Origin: Planctomycetota bacterium
GTDB taxonomy: Bacteria > Planctomycetota > Planctomycetia > Pirellulales > Lacipirellulaceae
DNA: 64,000 bases
Direction of reading: 5' to 3'
Assembly: GCA_029781135.1 (NCBI GenBank)
Contig: JAKOXH010000017.1
Location: forward strand, 1 to 64,000
The notes under the pieces are model-generated. The model was not told the origin of the DNA, ran no database searches, and saw nothing but the letters and a program-made list of their open reading frames with translations. Every line of letters begins with the position of its first letter. Positions within the stretch are counted from its first letter, which is position 1. Below, in pieces: positions 61,086-64,000 of this stretch. A program made the position numbers and the translations under genes.

Positions 61086-62147
61086 CCGGCCCTCTCCCAG
61101 CGGGAGCGGAGCTATTTTTTGCACTGGTGCGCTGAACTCGGCGTCCGCGTCCACGCGGCGAATGGGGCGGTCGGGCGCGTGATGGGCAGCGTGCTGGTAC
61201 CACTCGTCGGCCACGTTTTCGGCCGGGGCCAGCGTGAACCGCACGCTGTGTCGCAAAGGTTTGTCTTCGACAACACTCCAAGTCAATTCAACGGTGTGAA
61301 CGATTTTCGTTTCCGCATCGAACCACAAGCGGATCGACGTGGGAAGTTCGGTATTGGCAGGGCGGCGCGAGGCGCTCAGTTCATCGAGGCGGCGCGCTCC
61401 ATCGTAGGCGCCACGGTGAACGGCGAAGTCGTAATCTCCTTCGATCGCCTCGACAATCGTCGAAAGCTGCATCAGCGGTGCGCGGTGCGAGGTAACGGAT
61501 AGGTCCTTCAGCAGTTCCAATTCCAACATGTCTCTCGCCGACGGTGAATTAAGCCAATTGAAGTCATGAGCCAGGATGACGGGACCCTTGGCGGGAACGA
61601 CCCAATACTCATCGCCATTGCGCCCGACCGCGTAGTTCTTGACCTCGACGACGAAGCCGGTTGTTCCGCGCAGATACAGCTTGCCCAGGAACTCGAAGGG
61701 GGCATCGTGCTGAGAATTCGAATGAAAGACGTGATAGATCCGGTCGGTATCGGCGAGAGACACCTGGCGGATTTGGGCCAATATCTCGGTCGCCCGCGAC
61801 TCGTTGGCCGATTTCATTACCAGCAAGGTGCAAGCCACTAACAGGCAAGCCGCCAAGCCCACGAGCGACCACATACTCGCCGTACGATGATTCGCAGCTG
61901 CTGGCGAGGGACTTTCGGCAACGATCGCGGCCATCACGCGCCGCACGCGGTTGGAAGTATCGTCGCGGTCGACGTTGGCGAGCGATCGCAGGATGGCGTC
62001 GACGAGTTGCTGGTCGGCGATGTGCCGACGGACCTCTTCGTCGGCGCTGGTCGTGGGGGGGATGCCACTGTCCGAAGGAGACACGTCGGCGTCGAGCCAG
62101 TGCTCGCACCATCGGTCGGCCTCGCGTTGCCAGGATGTTTCGCTCAT
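61077..62147 (-). CDS. Putative membrane anti-sigma factor
   Basis: A 356-aa protein from ATG 62147: MSETSWQREADRWCEHWLDA, then EEVRRHIADQQLVDAILRSL, one membrane segment (SLVGLAACLLVACTLLVMKS) and an outside domain with YHVFHSNSQHDAPFEFLGKL and VILAHDFNWLNSPSARDMLE that may be LolA/RseB-like. It overlaps the ECF sigma gene by four bases. The last residues (PLPLGEGRVS) are read from a GGGAGAGG repeat. Confidence 0.75.
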   Translation of the reverse strand: MSETSWQREADRWCEHWLDADVSPSDSGIPPTTSADEEVRRHIADQQLVDAILRSLANVDRDDTSNRVRRVMAAIVAESPSPAAANHRTASMWSLVGLAACLLVACTLLVMKSANESRATEILAQIRQVSLADTDRIYHVFHSNSQHDAPFEFLGKLYLRGTTGFVVEVKNYAVGRNGDEYWVVPAKGPVILAHDFNWLNSPSARDMLELELLKDLSVTSHRAPLMQLSTIVEAIEGDYDFAVHRGAYDGARRLDELSASRRPANTELPTSIRLWFDAETKIVHTVELTWSVVEDKPLRHSVRFTLAPAENVADEWYQHAAHHAPDRPIRRVDADAEFSAPVQKIAPLPLGEGRVS

Positions 62148-62674
62148 ACGCTGAACCCCAGGCGGTTCAGGTTCTTTTGGATGCACTCAAGGATCAACGC
62201 CCGCGCGCGCTGCAATCGCTTCTTGATGGCGGCCTCACTGGCCTCAAGCGATTCGACCAACTGCGCAATGGGCTGTTGCTGAAAGTAACGCAGGCGGACC
62301 GCGTGGCGAAAGTGATCGGGCAGCGATTGGATGCAGTTGGGCAGTAGCGCCAATTTCTCTTGCCACGTGTCGCCAGGCTGGGCCGCGAGATGGCCGATCC
62401 GCGCATCGAGTTGGTCGAGGATCACGGAATCGCACGGGCGGGCGCCTTGCCGACGATGATGGGCCAAGACCAGCCGCTTCGCGATGCCCCGCAACCACTG
62501 GCCAAACGGCCGCGACTCGTCGAAGTCATCGAGCCGTCGCCAGGCGACAATCATGGTTTCTTGGAACAGGTCGTCCACGTCGGACGTGTTGCTGAGCGCG
62601 GCGCGAAGGTACACGAGCAACATTTCCGCGTGCTCGCGTACCAGGGCTTCGAAGAGTTTGTGGGCGTCTGGCAT
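62144..62674 (-). CDS. RNA polymerase ECF sigma factor (second)
   Basis: A 176-aa protein: LVREHAEMLLVYLRAALSNT, SDVDDLFQETMIVAWRRLDD, GQWLRGIAKRLVLAHHRRQG (region 2), and LPDHFRHAVRLRYFQQQPIA, QLVESLEASEAAIKKRLQRA (region 4). It is overlapped by the anti-sigma-like gene, so the two are co-translated. Confidence 0.93.
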   Translation of the reverse strand: MPDAHKLFEALVREHAEMLLVYLRAALSNTSDVDDLFQETMIVAWRRLDDFDESRPFGQWLRGIAKRLVLAHHRRQGARPCDSVILDQLDARIGHLAAQPGDTWQEKLALLPNCIQSLPDHFRHAVRLRYFQQQPIAQLVESLEASEAAIKKRLQRARALILECIQKNLNRLGFSV

Positions 62675-63183
62675 GGTTCCCTCACGGTGCCTACCAAGCT
62701 ACCTGATATTGTCGCGTAGCGGGCGTTGGTGACAGGAAATCGGGGAAAAACGCGGGGATTTTCGAGAAGCAGGTGCTAGCGACGCCATCAACGAGGGGGA
62801 CGAGGAGCGAGGAGCCTTTAGCGGCGGCGGCGACGCCGTCCACCCGCCAAAGGCCTCGGCGAATGGAGCGAGGGGAAGCGTCCCCGCAGCCGAGCACGCA
62901 ATCCGATGCGAAGCGGAATCAGAGTTGGAAGGACCGCCCCACGTGGAATCATTGGCATTGCCCAGCATTGTTCTTGCATGACTACGATTCGCGGCGCTCG
63001 TCGGGCCGAAGCTATTTGGATTGCGCAAGGTTTGCAGGTCGGTGATCCCCGGATTGTTGGGGTGCCGATCGTCGCTCGTTGACACAATCCGTGAGCACGG
63101 TGAGACTTATTGAAGGTTGCGTACCGAATGCAAGGTGCTCGGTGGGCGGTGCCCACCCTACACGGGAAGGTAGTTTAGCGATC
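62675..63183. other. Gap upstream of the last gene
   Basis: Contains a GGTGGGCGGTGCCCACCCTA motif at 63141-63160. No gene was recognised. Confidence 0.5.
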
Positions 63184-64000
63184 GTGAGTGGACTGACGAG
63201 CGAGCGTTGCGAGTCTTCCATCGCCGGGCGGCACGTGCTGCTGGTCGGAAAGCTCGCGAGCATGCCGCGCCGCGAAGTCGAGCAAATTCTTCGCCAGCAT
63301 GGGGCCCTGCTCGTCGATCAGGCCGATGACCAAGTCGATCTCATCGTGACGAGTGATGAATTCACGGATGTAGCGCGGCGATCCAAAGATCAGGAGACGT
63401 TCGACGAAACGCTCCGAGCACGGATTGCGAGTGGCGATGTCGAGGTCGTCGGCGAATCTGAATTGTGGGCGCGGCTGGGGCTGGTGGAATCGGGGCAAGG
63501 CGTCGAGCGGTTGTATACGCCGGCGATGTTGGCGGAGTTCGTGCGCGTGCCGGTCGCGGCGATTCGGCAGTGGCACCGCAGCGGTGTGCTGGTCTCGAAG
63601 CGTAATGTGCAGCGGCTGCACTATTTCGACTTCGAGGAAGTCGGCATTGCCGGCAAGCTTGCGCAATTGCTTGCGGCCGGTTGTAGTTTGTCGGCCGTGA
63701 ATCGGCAGTTAGCGCGGCTGGCGCGACTGATGCCGGGCGTTACGCGTCCGTTGGCGGAGCCTGATGTGGTGGTCGAGGGGCGCTGCCTGTATGTGCGGCG
63801 CGGCGACAACTTGGCCGACGCGCGCGGCCAACTGCTGATCGATTTCGAGAGCGCTCCGCAGTCGTCTGCTGAGGACGGGGACGATGCTCCCGCGACGATT
63901 TCCCTGATTCGGGCAAATGCCCTGCATAAGCCGGCCATTATCCCACCTGCGGCGCATCCGTATGGAACGGAAGATTTGCGAGCCCTGGCCGTCGAGTTGG
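63184..64000 (+). CDS. Protein with BRCT-like and MerR-like regions, incomplete at the right edge
   Basis: The gene starts GTG 63184 and runs off the window (272 codons seen). IAGRHVLLVGKLASMPRREV with QILRQHGALLVDQADDQVDL is a BRCT-like region, and LYTPAMLAEFVRVPVAAIRQ with WHRSGVLVSKRNVQRLHYFD is a MerR-like DNA-binding part. Such proteins in planctomycetes usually have TPR repeats after this point, which cannot be seen here. The role is unknown. Confidence 0.75.
   Translation, partial: MSGLTSERCESSIAGRHVLLVGKLASMPRREVEQILRQHGALLVDQADDQVDLIVTSDEFTDVARRSKDQETFDETLRARIASGDVEVVGESELWARLGLVESGQGVERLYTPAMLAEFVRVPVAAIRQWHRSGVLVSKRNVQRLHYFDFEEVGIAGKLAQLLAAGCSLSAVNRQLARLARLMPGVTRPLAEPDVVVEGRCLYVRRGDNLADARGQLLIDFESAPQSSAEDGDDAPATISLIRANALHKPAIIPPAAHPYGTEDLRALAVEL

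Overview
The window looks like a chromosome segment of a planctomycete (order Pirellulales or a close relative, possibly from a metagenome assembly). The GC content is moderately high. The clues are planctomycete-type proteins: a HYExAFE-family protein, a secreted YTV-repeat protein, a protein with BRCT-like and MerR-like regions, an anti-sigma protein with a DUF1559-like end, and many small signal-anchored proteins. Intergenic palindromic repeats are unusually abundant. No tRNA or rRNA gene was recognised.

Left end (1-6 kb): a type II-C CRISPR-Cas9 locus. On the minus strand lie cas9 (1042 aa), cas1 and cas2. The terminal repeat of an array that continues off the left edge is at 2-37. A tracrRNA with its own sigma70-like promoter lies on the plus strand at 5811-5957. 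Between cas9 and the tracrRNA sit a solitary, perfect copy of the 36-nt CRISPR repeat and a hicB-hicA toxin-antitoxin pair. The repeat has promoter-like hexamers, so it may drive hicBA. This arrangement is the most unusual part of the window.

6-20 kb: parA, aroB, a Uma2-type nuclease, dprA, a YafQ-type toxin-antitoxin pair, an M48 protease, an ECF sigma factor with a membrane anti-sigma-like partner, a PadR regulator with its membrane partner, and a TAXI-type binding protein. 20-33 kb: a patch rich in toxin-antitoxin genes (ParE-like, a MNT/HEPN pair with a broken toxin, a second hicBA, a broken hicB and a broken mazF) mixed with a B12-dependent ribonucleotide reductase (nrdJ) under a probable NrdR box, a methyltransferase and rplU. 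A 58-aa glycine-zipper peptide gene with a strong ribosome site and terminator lies upstream of the nrdJ stop.

33-40 kb: a housekeeping block on the minus strand: RNase E/G, then hpf-ptsN-ptsH-ptsI, a regulatory-type PTS with no sugar permease. 40-64 kb: mostly single genes: a DUF4261 protein, a Tat-exported metallophosphoesterase, a DegT aminotransferase, hisS, a hypoxanthine-DNA glycosylase, a NUDIX hydrolase, lplA, HEAT and TPR proteins, the YTV protein, a second ECF sigma/anti-sigma pair, and at the right edge the start of a BRCT/MerR-type protein.

A theme across the window is short palindromic or nested inverted repeats between genes. Several have also entered coding regions in frame (cas1, lplA, a methyltransferase, the PadR partner). 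Most gene names rest on motif recognition by eye; no database search was run.
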